From the NCBI GenBank assembly GCA_041160955.1, contig JBEAVK010000087.1:33310-97309 (forward strand): DNA of 64,000 nucleotides. Reading direction: 5' to 3'. The notes under the pieces were generated by a model, which was not told where the DNA came from, made no database searches, and saw only the letters and a list, made by a program, of their open reading frames with translations. The translations under genes were made by a program, and so were the position numbers. Every line of letters begins with the position of its first letter. Within the stretch, counting starts at the first letter, position 1. Shown piece after piece: positions 43,910 to 52,134 of this stretch. Origin of the DNA: M3007 sp041160955 (lineage in GTDB: Bacteria; Bacteroidota; Bacteroidia; Chitinophagales; Saprospiraceae).

Positions 43910-43966
43910 GTAAACTTGGACTTTAAAAATTGGGCAGGATCATAGCATTATAAGTAAAAACCACCC

Positions 43967-43995
43967 TTCGCAGACAAATCCCCCCACTTTGCAGA
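43967..43995 (+). promoter_or_regulatory. Predicted LytTR-type direct-repeat operator upstream of the second LytS operon
   Basis: TTCGCAGA (43967-43974) and TTTGCAGA (43988-43995) are direct repeats spaced 21 bp start to start. They lie 29 bp before a TACTTTTG -7 box (44024-44031). The block GCAGACAAATC (43970-43980) plus the second half-site recurs at 46030-46055. LytTR regulators bind such paired direct repeats two helical turns apart. Confidence 0.55.
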
Positions 43996-44023
43996 ACGCT
44001 TTCTGCACCCGTCAAAAAAGCCC

Positions 44024-44031
44024 TACTTTTG
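44024..44031 (+). promoter_or_regulatory. -7 box of the second LytS/LytTR operon
   Basis: A perfect TACTTTTG, 17 bp before ATG 44049. Translation from the upstream in-frame codons (43989) is excluded by it. Confidence 0.55.
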
Positions 44032-44048
44032 ATGTTCAAATTGTTGTT

Positions 44049-45086
44049 ATGAAAAAATCAGTTATACCGCTATTGCATATTGGGTTTTGGTTATGCTACC
44101 TAGTACTCATCATGGTGATATTGGGTATTATGTTCGATGCCCAAGGCGAAGTGGATGATGCCCGTGTCGAAAGAGCATTGATCACCATTTTTTATGTTGC
44201 GATCCTTCCCTCTGCGCTCTCTTTTTACGCATTTTATTATTTTTTATTTCCGCAGCACCTACGGCATAAAAGCCTGCTATTGTCTGCTTTTTATGGTTCA
44301 GTTATTGCCGTGGGTAGCGCAAGTATTGGTTATGTTTTAGAAAATTATTCAGGCTCCGTTTGCGACGAAAATGGGGAATTTTCCATAGTGGGTATTCTTC
44401 TTTTTATGTCCTTTATTCCCTTGGTGAGTGGCATTGTGGCTTTGGTGATTCGAGGTTTTATCACCTGGATCGAGGAGTTTAAATTAAAAGAAACGCTCAA
44501 ACAGAAAAATTTAGAAATGGAAATGGCCTTGGTGAAATCGCAACTAGACCCGCATTTTCTGTTCAATACCCTCAATAATATTGATATTTTGATCCTAAAA
44601 AATGCCACGGAAGCATCCGATTATTTGAATAAATTATCCGATATTATGCGTTTTGTACTGTTTGAAACCAAAACGGAGGAGATTCCTTTGGCCAAAGAGA
44701 TCGAATATATTGAAAAATTTATTGCATTGCAAAAGATAAGAACTTCGAATGCGCAGTACGTACATTACACCGTACAAGGCGCGCCGGGGTATAAAAAAAT
44801 TGTACCGATGGCGTTTATTCCATTTATCGAAAATGCCTTCAAACATACCACCAATAAAAAAGTAGAAAACGCTATTACGATCCATATTCAAATTGAAGAA
44901 CAATTCATCAAATTCAAATGCGCCAACAAATACGACGCCGCCCGAAGGCCACAACAGGTGCATAATGGCTTGGGCAACAACCTAATCGAAAAAAGATTAC
45001 AACTGATTTACCAAGAAAAGCATACCTTGGCGGTGACCAATGAAAACGATTTGTATAGCGTATCTTTAACAATTTTCAATGCATAA
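44049..45086 (+). CDS. LytS-type sensor histidine kinase, four-helix membrane sensor
   Basis: A 345-residue kinase. Four transmembrane helices occupy about residues 5-140, with no separate sensor domain. The kinase core has LDPHFLFNTLNNIDILIL (phospho-acceptor His near 169), a helical dimerisation segment and PMAFIPFIENAFKHTT (N-box). The atypical ATP-binding C-terminus of this class ends in NNLIEKRLQLIYQEKHTL. The gene overlaps the following response regulator by 8 bp. The start chosen is ATG 44049, just after the promoter box at 44024-44031. The signal is unknown; a membrane-integrated signal such as an ion or quinone change is possible. Confidence 0.92.
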   Translation: MKKSVIPLLHIGFWLCYLVLIMVILGIMFDAQGEVDDARVERALITIFYVAILPSALSFYAFYYFLFPQHLRHKSLLLSAFYGSVIAVGSASIGYVLENYSGSVCDENGEFSIVGILLFMSFIPLVSGIVALVIRGFITWIEEFKLKETLKQKNLEMEMALVKSQLDPHFLFNTLNNIDILILKNATEASDYLNKLSDIMRFVLFETKTEEIPLAKEIEYIEKFIALQKIRTSNAQYVHYTVQGAPGYKKIVPMAFIPFIENAFKHTTNKKVENAITIHIQIEEQFIKFKCANKYDAARRPQQVHNGLGNNLIEKRLQLIYQEKHTLAVTNENDLYSVSLTIFNA

Positions 45087-45774
45087 ATATCAATGTATCA
45101 TTATCGAAGATGAGCCTTTGGCGCTGGAACGCACCAAGGATTTTGTGCTCAAAACGCCATTTTTGCACCTCTGCGCCACATTTGACAACGCGCTCACAGG
45201 GCTTACTTATTTGAATACCCATCCCGTTGATGTGCTTTTTCTCGATATCAATATGGATGAATTAACGGGTGTCGAACTACTCGAAAGTACTAAAATAACC
45301 GCGCAAGTGATCATCACAACGGCTTACCAGGAATATGCGCTAAAGGGTTACGAACTCAATGTAACCGATTACCTGCTCAAACCATTTTCTTTTCAACGCT
45401 TTTTGCAGGCCGTAAATAAGGCACAAGACCAACTACAAGCCCGCACCACACCCGATGTTCCACTGGATTTTGTGTTTATAAAAACCGAAAACCGTTTGGA
45501 AAAAATTGCCTTTAGCGATATTATTTATATCGAAGGTATGCGCGATTACCGTAGAATACATACCGTGGACAAAAAAATTATGACCCTCCAAAATTTTAAA
45601 GAATTAGAGCAAATTATTCCCGCGAACCTGGTGTGCAGGGTACACAAATCCTATATGGTAGGCATCCATAAAATAGAATCTATTGGGAATGGAAGGATCA
45701 AAATTTCGGATAAAATTATTCCAATTTCTGAAACGTATAAAGCGTTTTTTTATCAAAAAATAGAAAAGACTTAG
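45079..45774 (+). CDS. LytTR-family response regulator
   Basis: A 231-residue regulator with a REC domain (Asp in VLFLDINMDE, about residue 56; ITTAYQEYALKGY; YLLKPFSF with the conserved Lys) and a C-terminal LytTR domain (IAFSDIIYIEGMRDYRRIHT, then CRVHKSYMVGIHKIESI). It forms a two-gene operon with the upstream kinase. Direct repeats of TTTGCAGA upstream of both this operon and the next TonB receptor gene are its most likely binding sites, which would make it autoregulatory and an activator of the receptor. Confidence 0.93.
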   Translation: MHKYQCIIIEDEPLALERTKDFVLKTPFLHLCATFDNALTGLTYLNTHPVDVLFLDINMDELTGVELLESTKITAQVIITTAYQEYALKGYELNVTDYLLKPFSFQRFLQAVNKAQDQLQARTTPDVPLDFVFIKTENRLEKIAFSDIIYIEGMRDYRRIHTVDKKIMTLQNFKELEQIIPANLVCRVHKSYMVGIHKIESIGNGRIKISDKIIPISETYKAFFYQKIEKT

Positions 45775-45788
45775 CGTACACATTTATC

Positions 45789-45940
45789 CACCACAAAGAA
45801 CACAAAGTTCACAAAGCGTAGGGTTTAATCTTTGTGTGCTAAAAAAGCGAAGCATCCAATCTACGTCTTTGTGAACTTTGTGTGCTAAAAAAGCGAAGCG
45901 TCCAATCTACGTCTTTGTGAACTTTGTGTACTTTGTGGTA
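45789..45940. repeat. Composite repeat: two 46-bp tandem units inside a 27-bp inverted repeat
   Basis: Two direct copies of a 46-bp unit lie at 45831-45876 and 45877-45922 and differ by a single base. They are flanked by inverted arms at 45790-45816 and 45913-45939 (27 bp, one mismatch) built of CTTTGTG/CACAAAG words. No ORF. The word pattern (ACTTTGTGTxCTTTGTGG) is like repeats seen in many Bacteroidota genomes. A MITE-like or hairpin-forming element is the best description. Confidence 0.65.
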
Positions 45941-46026
45941 GAAAAACACACTACGCATATAAAAAAAATTTCTTACTATGGTAAATAGTTAAAAAAATAA
46001 GCAGTATTTCATAAATCTTCCATTTT

Positions 46027-46075
46027 TTTGCAGACAAATCACCCCATTTTGCAGACACCAAAACCCGCTTTGCAT
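46027..46075 (+). promoter_or_regulatory. Predicted LytTR-type direct-repeat operator upstream of the TonB receptor
   Basis: TTTGCAGA at 46027-46034 and 46048-46055 are spaced 21 bp; a third partial copy (TTTGCAT, 46069-46075) follows at the same 21-bp step. The first copy is followed by the same CAAATC block as at 43975-43980. The TonB receptor start is at 46141. Confidence 0.55.
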
Positions 46076-46140
46076 ATCCAAATTGCCCCCCTTATCCACT
46101 AAGCAGACCTTTGTTTCATTATTTAATTAAAACAAATATA

Positions 46141-48576
46141 ATGAAGCAAATTTATTCAACCATTTTTATCCTTGCGTTCTGCTCAACGGTAATCTTTGGC
46201 CAAAAACTCACCCAAACCATACGCGGAACCATCACCGATACCGATAATAACCTGCCACTCGTGGGCGTAGTCGTAAAAACCCTTGATACCGACCCCGTCG
46301 TAGGGGCATCGACAGATGTGGACGGTAATTTCAGATTGGAAAACATTCCTATCGGACGGGTTACCATACAATTGTATTATGTCGGTTACGAAAGCACCAC
46401 AATTCCTAATATCGTCGTCAACTCCGGTAAAGAAGTGATCCTCAACCTGACGATGCAAGAATCCACCCTCAAAATGAGCGAAGTGGTCATTACTGTCAAT
46501 AAGAACAAAGGCGAAGCCCTCAACGATATGGCTTTGATCAGCGCACGGTCTATTTCCGCCGAAGAAACGAACCGGTACGCGGGCGGTTTTAACGATCCTT
46601 CCCGTATTGTTTCCAATTTTGCGGGCGTATCCAGCACACAAGATGGCGGTAACAATATTATTGTGCGCGGCAATTCGCCCAAGTATATCCAATGGCGGCT
46701 GGAGGGCGTTCAAATTACCAACCCCAACCATTTTGGCGATCAAGGCGCGGTGGGCGGCGGCATCAGTACCCTCAACAATAATATATTGGCCACTTCGGAT
46801 TTTTATACCGGAGCATTTGCGCCCGAATACGGCGATGTATTATCAGGCGTATATGATGTAAAATTGAGATCGGGTAATAACGAAAAACGGGAAGCCGTAT
46901 TTGGTTTTGGACTGTTGGGTACCGATTTGACACTGGAAGGCCCCTTTAAAAAAGGTTATGGAGGTTCGTACCTTATCAATTATCGGTATTCCACCGCCTC
47001 GATGGCTAGTGATTTGGGTCTAATTGATGTTGGGGGTATCCCAAAATTCCAAGATGCAGCGTTCAAAATTATGCTACCAACCAAAAAACTAGGCATCTTT
47101 TCTGTTTTCGGATTGGCCGGGAAAAGTAGCCTTTTGTTTGAAGATGTGACACCTGCTATTTGGGACACACCCGGCGATAATTTTATGCGTCCAGATCGGA
47201 ATGAAGATTATAAAAAAGGTGCGCACCTACTCAATACCGGTATCAATCATACCTTGAGTGTCAACAAAAACAGTTATCTCAAAACCACGCTGTCTTATGC
47301 CAACGAAGGCATCCAAGATGATATATTTGATGCCAAAGTAATCAATTTTTACGATGACGAAGGCGCGTTTTTAAGGGATTCGGTATTGAGCAAAACAGCA
47401 AATTATAACGGAAAAATAAAAAAATCTTCCTATCGTGCTGCCATGACGTACCACTATAAAATAAATGCCAAGAACAAAATTCAGATCGGTACACAGTATG
47501 CCCTTTTAAACCACCAAACCACACAAAGTAGGCTGCGCGATACCACAACGGAGCGCATAACCTTACTGGATTTTGATGAAAACGCTGGTACACTCCGCAA
47601 TTTTGTGAGTTGGAACCATCGGATCAATAACGATATTACACTGGTAACCGGATTTCAAAACATGAATGTCCTGCTCAACAACAAAAGCACGCTGGAACCG
47701 CGTATCGCCGTCAATTGGAAACTCAATAACACCAATTCGTTCCATGCGGGCTATGGTAATCACAGCACGATGGAGAATATTCAGCACTATTTTACGCAGA
47801 TACAACAACCGGATGGCACTATTACAACACCCAATAAAGACCTTGGATTGTTAAGGGCAAATCATTATGTGGTGGGTTATCAAAAACGCTTTGGGCAGAA
47901 TTTGGTGGCAAAAGTAGAAGCCTATTATCAAGACCTGTACAATTTGCCGGTAGAGAACGACAGCAAGAGTTTTTACGCCACTATCAATGAAGGCATTGAT
48001 TTTAGGTATGCCGATTTGGTGAATAAAGGCACAGGAAAAAACTATGGTCTTGAAATGACGCTGGAACGTTTTTTCAAAAATAAATACTATTATTTGATCA
48101 ATGCATCTTTGTATGAATCCAAATATACGTCATTGGAAGGTATGGAAAGAAATACGCCGTATAATGGCAATTATTTGGTCAATATTTTGGGTGGTAAAGA
48201 GTTTGACCGATTGGGTAGGAAGCATAATCAAGCCCTAACGCTCAATGCCAAAGTGTTTTTTGGCGGTGGTCAAAAAATTATACCACTACTCCGCGATGCG
48301 CAAGGCAACTTAGCCGTTGACCCGGCAAATAACAAATATTGGGACTACAGTAGGGCATACGAAGATAAAGTGGAAGATATTTATACCGTGATTGTTTCGG
48401 CCAGTTATAAATGGAATAAACGTAGAGCTACCCACGAGTTGTACCTGAATTTGGATAATGTGACCAATACTAAAGGAAAAATATCTGAATTCTACGACGC
48501 AAGTGCGGCTGGCAAAGTAGGTTATGTTACGCAGTTTGGATTTTTTCCTAATTTGATGTATCGCGCCTATTTTTAG
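46141..48576 (+). CDS. TonB-dependent outer-membrane receptor with carboxypeptidase-like domain
   Basis: An 811-residue receptor. A signal peptide (MKQIYSTIFILAFCSTVIFG) is followed by a carboxypeptidase-regulatory-like domain (about residues 24-110; IRGTITDTDNNLPLVGVVVK), a plug (DPSRIVSNFAGVSSTQDGGN, NIIVRGNSPKYIQWRLEGV) and a beta-barrel ending in LMYRAYF, the aromatic C-terminus typical of outer-membrane barrels. No SusD partner gene lies next to it, so a carbohydrate-uptake locus is not supported. The start is ATG 46141; the frame opens at 46111 but the upstream codons precede the signal peptide. Control by the adjacent LytTR regulator is likely. Confidence 0.92.
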   Translation: MKQIYSTIFILAFCSTVIFGQKLTQTIRGTITDTDNNLPLVGVVVKTLDTDPVVGASTDVDGNFRLENIPIGRVTIQLYYVGYESTTIPNIVVNSGKEVILNLTMQESTLKMSEVVITVNKNKGEALNDMALISARSISAEETNRYAGGFNDPSRIVSNFAGVSSTQDGGNNIIVRGNSPKYIQWRLEGVQITNPNHFGDQGAVGGGISTLNNNILATSDFYTGAFAPEYGDVLSGVYDVKLRSGNNEKREAVFGFGLLGTDLTLEGPFKKGYGGSYLINYRYSTASMASDLGLIDVGGIPKFQDAAFKIMLPTKKLGIFSVFGLAGKSSLLFEDVTPAIWDTPGDNFMRPDRNEDYKKGAHLLNTGINHTLSVNKNSYLKTTLSYANEGIQDDIFDAKVINFYDDEGAFLRDSVLSKTANYNGKIKKSSYRAAMTYHYKINAKNKIQIGTQYALLNHQTTQSRLRDTTTERITLLDFDENAGTLRNFVSWNHRINNDITLVTGFQNMNVLLNNKSTLEPRIAVNWKLNNTNSFHAGYGNHSTMENIQHYFTQIQQPDGTITTPNKDLGLLRANHYVVGYQKRFGQNLVAKVEAYYQDLYNLPVENDSKSFYATINEGIDFRYADLVNKGTGKNYGLEMTLERFFKNKYYYLINASLYESKYTSLEGMERNTPYNGNYLVNILGGKEFDRLGRKHNQALTLNAKVFFGGGQKIIPLLRDAQGNLAVDPANNKYWDYSRAYEDKVEDIYTVIVSASYKWNKRRATHELYLNLDNVTNTKGKISEFYDASAAGKVGYVTQFGFFPNLMYRAYF

Positions 48577-48608
48577 GCCGTAGATAGTTAGCGACACAAG
48601 AGAACAGC

Positions 48609-48652
48609 CCCAAATGAAATTCGGTTGATGTTTTGGTCGAATTTCATTTGGG
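48609..48652. terminator. Perfect 15-bp hairpin after the TonB receptor
   Basis: 48609-48623 and 48638-48652 are exact reverse complements, loop of 14 bases. No U-run follows, so it may protect the RNA end rather than terminate by itself. Confidence 0.55.
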
Positions 48653-48805
48653 CATCGACCTACCCCTGTGCTACTTCCTTCCTCGAAAAAGTGTGTTGAT
48701 GCTGCGATGTATTTAGGACTTATTAGGGCGTATCTTTTTATTCTTTTCATGTGCAAGGTTATTCACTTTCGTTTTATCTTTGACACATATTTTAGAGTAC
48801 TCTCC

Positions 48806-48813
48806 TATCTTTG
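48806..48813 (+). promoter_or_regulatory. -7 box that decides the M1 peptidase start
   Basis: A perfect TATCTTTG. The in-frame TTG at 48811 lies within it and cannot be the start; ATG 48835 is 21 bp downstream. Confidence 0.55.
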
Positions 48814-48834
48814 CCCTCTTTTAAATCTTTATAC

Positions 48835-51800
48835 ATGCGCATTAACAATAACATACGCTTTTTTTTCTTCTTTTTTTTTGTTGCTACAGCCGCTATGGCC
48901 CTGGCTCAAAAACCTTATTTCCAACAGGAAGTAAATTACACGATCAAAGTGAATTTGGACGATACAAAACACACCCTTACTGGTGATATAAGTTTTGAAT
49001 ACATCAACCACTCTCCCGATCAACTCAGCGAAATATGGGTACATCTTTGGCCCAATGCCTTCAAAAATCGCCGCTCGGCTTTTTGTAAGCAAAAATTACG
49101 ACAAGGTAAGGCTGATTTTTATTTTGCCAAAGATACGGATTTAGGCAGTATCAAATCCCTCGATTTTATGGTCGATGGCGCAAAAGCCGCTTGGAAATAC
49201 GATCCACAAAATCCCGATATTGCGCGTATTCCGCTAGCCAGCCCACTAAAATCTGGTGGTAAAATCGTGGTCACTACACCATTTGTAGTCAAAATACCCG
49301 CGTCCTTCTCTCGACTTGGCCATGTGGGTACTTCTTACCAAATTACGCAATGGTATCCAAAGCCCGCAGTGTATGACCGCGATGGTTGGCATGCTATGCC
49401 CTACTTGGATCAAGGCGAATTTTATTCGGAGTTCGGCTCCTTCGATGTAAAAATAACCTTACCCGAAAACTATGTGGTAGGTGCAACTGGTATGCTCCAA
49501 AATGCCGCTGAATGGGCTTTTTTAAGCAAAAAAGAAGCCGAAACTCGGGCCGTAATGGCAACATTGGAGGAGACAACAAAAACGACTAAACGGAAAAGGG
49601 TAGATACAAATGATCTGGATTCCTTTCCTCCATCTGCCAATACATTCAAAACCTTACACTATAAAGCCGATAATGTCCACGATTTTGCTTGGTTTGCCGA
49701 TAAGCGTTTTTATGTACTAAAAGACACAGCGCGCCTTGCATCGGGAAAAACCGTGGACTGCTGGGGCATGTTTACCAAAAGCGATTTTAAACACTGGAAA
49801 AAAGGCGCATTCTATGTAAAGCGCTCCGTCGAATTTTATTCCAAAAATGTGGGCGAATACCCTTGGCCACATGCTACCGCTGTACATTCGGCACTGAGCG
49901 CGGGTGGAGGTATGGAGTACCCCATGATTACGGTTATTGGCAATAGCGACTCGGACAAATCACTCGACCTAGTAATTACCCACGAAGTAGGTCACAACTG
50001 GTTTTACGGCCTGCTCGCCTCCAATGAACGCGACCACTCTTGGATGGACGAGGGCATGAATTCCTATTACGAAGACCGTTATATGCGCACCTACTACGGA
50101 TCAGGTAGTATGGATGACCAAATCCCTAAAAAAATATTTGACCCCCTAAAATATGGCAGCCTCGTGGAAAATGTACTGCTGGTATTGGCTCGAAATGGCG
50201 AAAACACTTCTGCGGATATCAATGCCGATAAAATGAGCAATATCGCTTACGGCGTGCAGGCTTATATGAAAACTTCTTTTTGTATGCGTTGGCTCGAAAA
50301 TGCCGTTGGGGTAGAAAAGTATGATGCGGCCATGCAAGCGTATTTTAAGGAATGGCGTTTTAAACACCCACAACCAGAAGATTTTAGCGCATCAATGACC
50401 AAAAGCGGGATCGATATAAATTGGTTTATGGCTCAAATGCAAACCCGAAAAAAGTCGGATCCTGCCCTAAAAAATGCAACCATAGATGCCAATGGCAATA
50501 CCGTATTAAAGGTAAAAGAAAAAGGCCAAATTACGGCGCCATTCAGTGTTTCGGCTATGAAAAATGGGCAACCCACTGCCACAAAGTGGTTTTCACCAGA
50601 AGCAGGGCAAACGCTTTTCAATATGGGAAAAACCGATGCTGATGCCTTTTTGTTGAATAATGAAGGTATCGCATTGGATAATAATGCAGCCAATAACAAC
50701 TTAAAAACCAATGGATTATTCAAAAAAGGGGAACGATTGAATATTGGCTTGATTAAACCTTTTGAACGACGTGGTAAAAAAACCTTGGGTGTTTTACCTT
50801 GGGTGGGTTGGAATAATTACGATAAAGGGATGGCGGGGCTATTGCTTTATAATCCGCCATTGCCAGGGCAAAAAATACAATACTATCTAGCGCCGGGTAT
50901 TGCTTTGAACAATGGCGAATTTGTGGGCGGCGGCGATATTCGATATAGGCTGCATCCTGTAAACGGGGCGATCAAACGCGTTACAGTAGGTGTCAACGGA
51001 CGTACGTTTAACGAAAACCTATTGGGGCGTGATGAAAAATACTTGAGCCGGTTTTATCGTATTACGCCGTGGGTACAAGCCGATTTCCGATCTTCTAATA
51101 CAGCACTTCGGCAATCAGTGGCTGTTCGCTGGAATTATATTGGCCTCGAAAATGGCTTTGATACGGCTGGTGTAAAAAAACCGGATTATATCAGCAATAT
51201 TTGGGAAACCAAGTACCAATTGTCCAATTTGGGTAAGCCAAATCCTTATGACCTTACGCTCGCATTGGAAGGACAAAACTGGGACGACGATGGCATTGCC
51301 AAAAAATACCTGCGCTTGGGGCTGGAATGGAAGCAAAGTTTCTTCTATACCGATAAGCGCAAGGTGAATTTCCGGTTTTATGGTGGTTATTTTATTCAAA
51401 ATAGCAGTCGGGAGCGCAAATCGCTGGGCTTTGGAGCAGATGATCCTTTTGCCCGTGGCTCACTTTCCTTGGCGCAGAATGGCTATACTGATTATAAACA
51501 CGACTATCTGTATTTGAATCGAAATGGCTCAAGTGGCTTTGCTAATAGACAAATTCAACAAGCGGAAGGCGGATTCAAATACGCTTTTGGTAGCCAATAC
51601 CAGGCCTCCGGTGATGTAGGTCATAGTAATAATTATCTTTTTGCGGTCAACTTAGAAGCCGATTTACCTAAGAAATTGCCTTTAGGTATTCCATTAAAAC
51701 CCTATTTTGATTTGGGTTATGCCGATTTGGGTTATTTGCCGAGTGGAGGCACTGAGCCTAGTTCATTATTTTGGAGCGGTGGTTTTGCGTTGTCGTTCTT

Positions 51801-51960
51801 AAACGGGTACTTTAATGTATATTTCCCTGCAATTAATTCTCAAAATATCAACCGATTATATAAGGAAACGAGCAAGGGTAATTACCTGCGCCGTATTACT
51901 TGGAGTATTAAAATGAATGGATTAGAGCCATTAGGTATGGCAGACCGTTTGTTGAAATAA
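48835..51960 (+). CDS. Secreted M1 family metallopeptidase with C-terminal barrel-like extension
   Basis: A 1041-residue exported zinc aminopeptidase-like protein. Signal segment MRINNNIRFFFFFFFVATAA (seven Phe in a row), cleavage near ALAQ. The M1 N-terminal beta-domain (about 30-270) is followed by the catalytic domain: substrate-recognition motif AGGGMEYP, zinc site HEVGHN (about residues 383-388) and the distal Glu in HSWMDEGMNSYYEDR. The last 400 residues are rich in short strands and aromatic pairs, like a membrane beta-barrel or other strand-rich fold; M1 peptidases normally end near 600-900 residues. No T9SS domain is seen. Start set by promoter box 48806-48813. Confidence 0.9.
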   Translation: MRINNNIRFFFFFFFVATAAMALAQKPYFQQEVNYTIKVNLDDTKHTLTGDISFEYINHSPDQLSEIWVHLWPNAFKNRRSAFCKQKLRQGKADFYFAKDTDLGSIKSLDFMVDGAKAAWKYDPQNPDIARIPLASPLKSGGKIVVTTPFVVKIPASFSRLGHVGTSYQITQWYPKPAVYDRDGWHAMPYLDQGEFYSEFGSFDVKITLPENYVVGATGMLQNAAEWAFLSKKEAETRAVMATLEETTKTTKRKRVDTNDLDSFPPSANTFKTLHYKADNVHDFAWFADKRFYVLKDTARLASGKTVDCWGMFTKSDFKHWKKGAFYVKRSVEFYSKNVGEYPWPHATAVHSALSAGGGMEYPMITVIGNSDSDKSLDLVITHEVGHNWFYGLLASNERDHSWMDEGMNSYYEDRYMRTYYGSGSMDDQIPKKIFDPLKYGSLVENVLLVLARNGENTSADINADKMSNIAYGVQAYMKTSFCMRWLENAVGVEKYDAAMQAYFKEWRFKHPQPEDFSASMTKSGIDINWFMAQMQTRKKSDPALKNATIDANGNTVLKVKEKGQITAPFSVSAMKNGQPTATKWFSPEAGQTLFNMGKTDADAFLLNNEGIALDNNAANNNLKTNGLFKKGERLNIGLIKPFERRGKKTLGVLPWVGWNNYDKGMAGLLLYNPPLPGQKIQYYLAPGIALNNGEFVGGGDIRYRLHPVNGAIKRVTVGVNGRTFNENLLGRDEKYLSRFYRITPWVQADFRSSNTALRQSVAVRWNYIGLENGFDTAGVKKPDYISNIWETKYQLSNLGKPNPYDLTLALEGQNWDDDGIAKKYLRLGLEWKQSFFYTDKRKVNFRFYGGYFIQNSSRERKSLGFGADDPFARGSLSLAQNGYTDYKHDYLYLNRNGSSGFANRQIQQAEGGFKYAFGSQYQASGDVGHSNNYLFAVNLEADLPKKLPLGIPLKPYFDLGYADLGYLPSGGTEPSSLFWSGGFALSFLNGYFNVYFPAINSQNINRLYKETSKGNYLRRITWSIKMNGLEPLGMADRLLK

Positions 51961-52024
51961 GGCTATGGCGTGGTTTTTGCTATAATTTTTTGAGAACGGA
52001 GTAATGCGGCTTCAAAAATTTAAC

Positions 52025-52091
52025 ATTTAAAATTTAGCGTTTAACATTATTAATTGTATTAATTTTAAATATTAAACGCTAAATTTTAAAT
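52025..52091. repeat. Perfect 20-bp inverted repeat between the M1 peptidase and the SprB-repeat gene
   Basis: 52025-52044 and 52072-52091 are exact reverse complements, with a 27-base loop that can itself pair (TTAAT/ATTAA). The sequence is AT-rich and of the AAATTTAGCGTTTAA type. It lies in the leader region of the following T9SS gene. Confidence 0.75.
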
Positions 52092-52134
52092 TATATTGGA
52101 GGCAGCCGCATGCTCCATTAAAATACCGATTACA

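Noticed and set aside
45789..45940. CRISPR array
   Set aside because: The 46-bp repeat occurs only twice with no spacers; it is a tandem duplication inside an inverted repeat.
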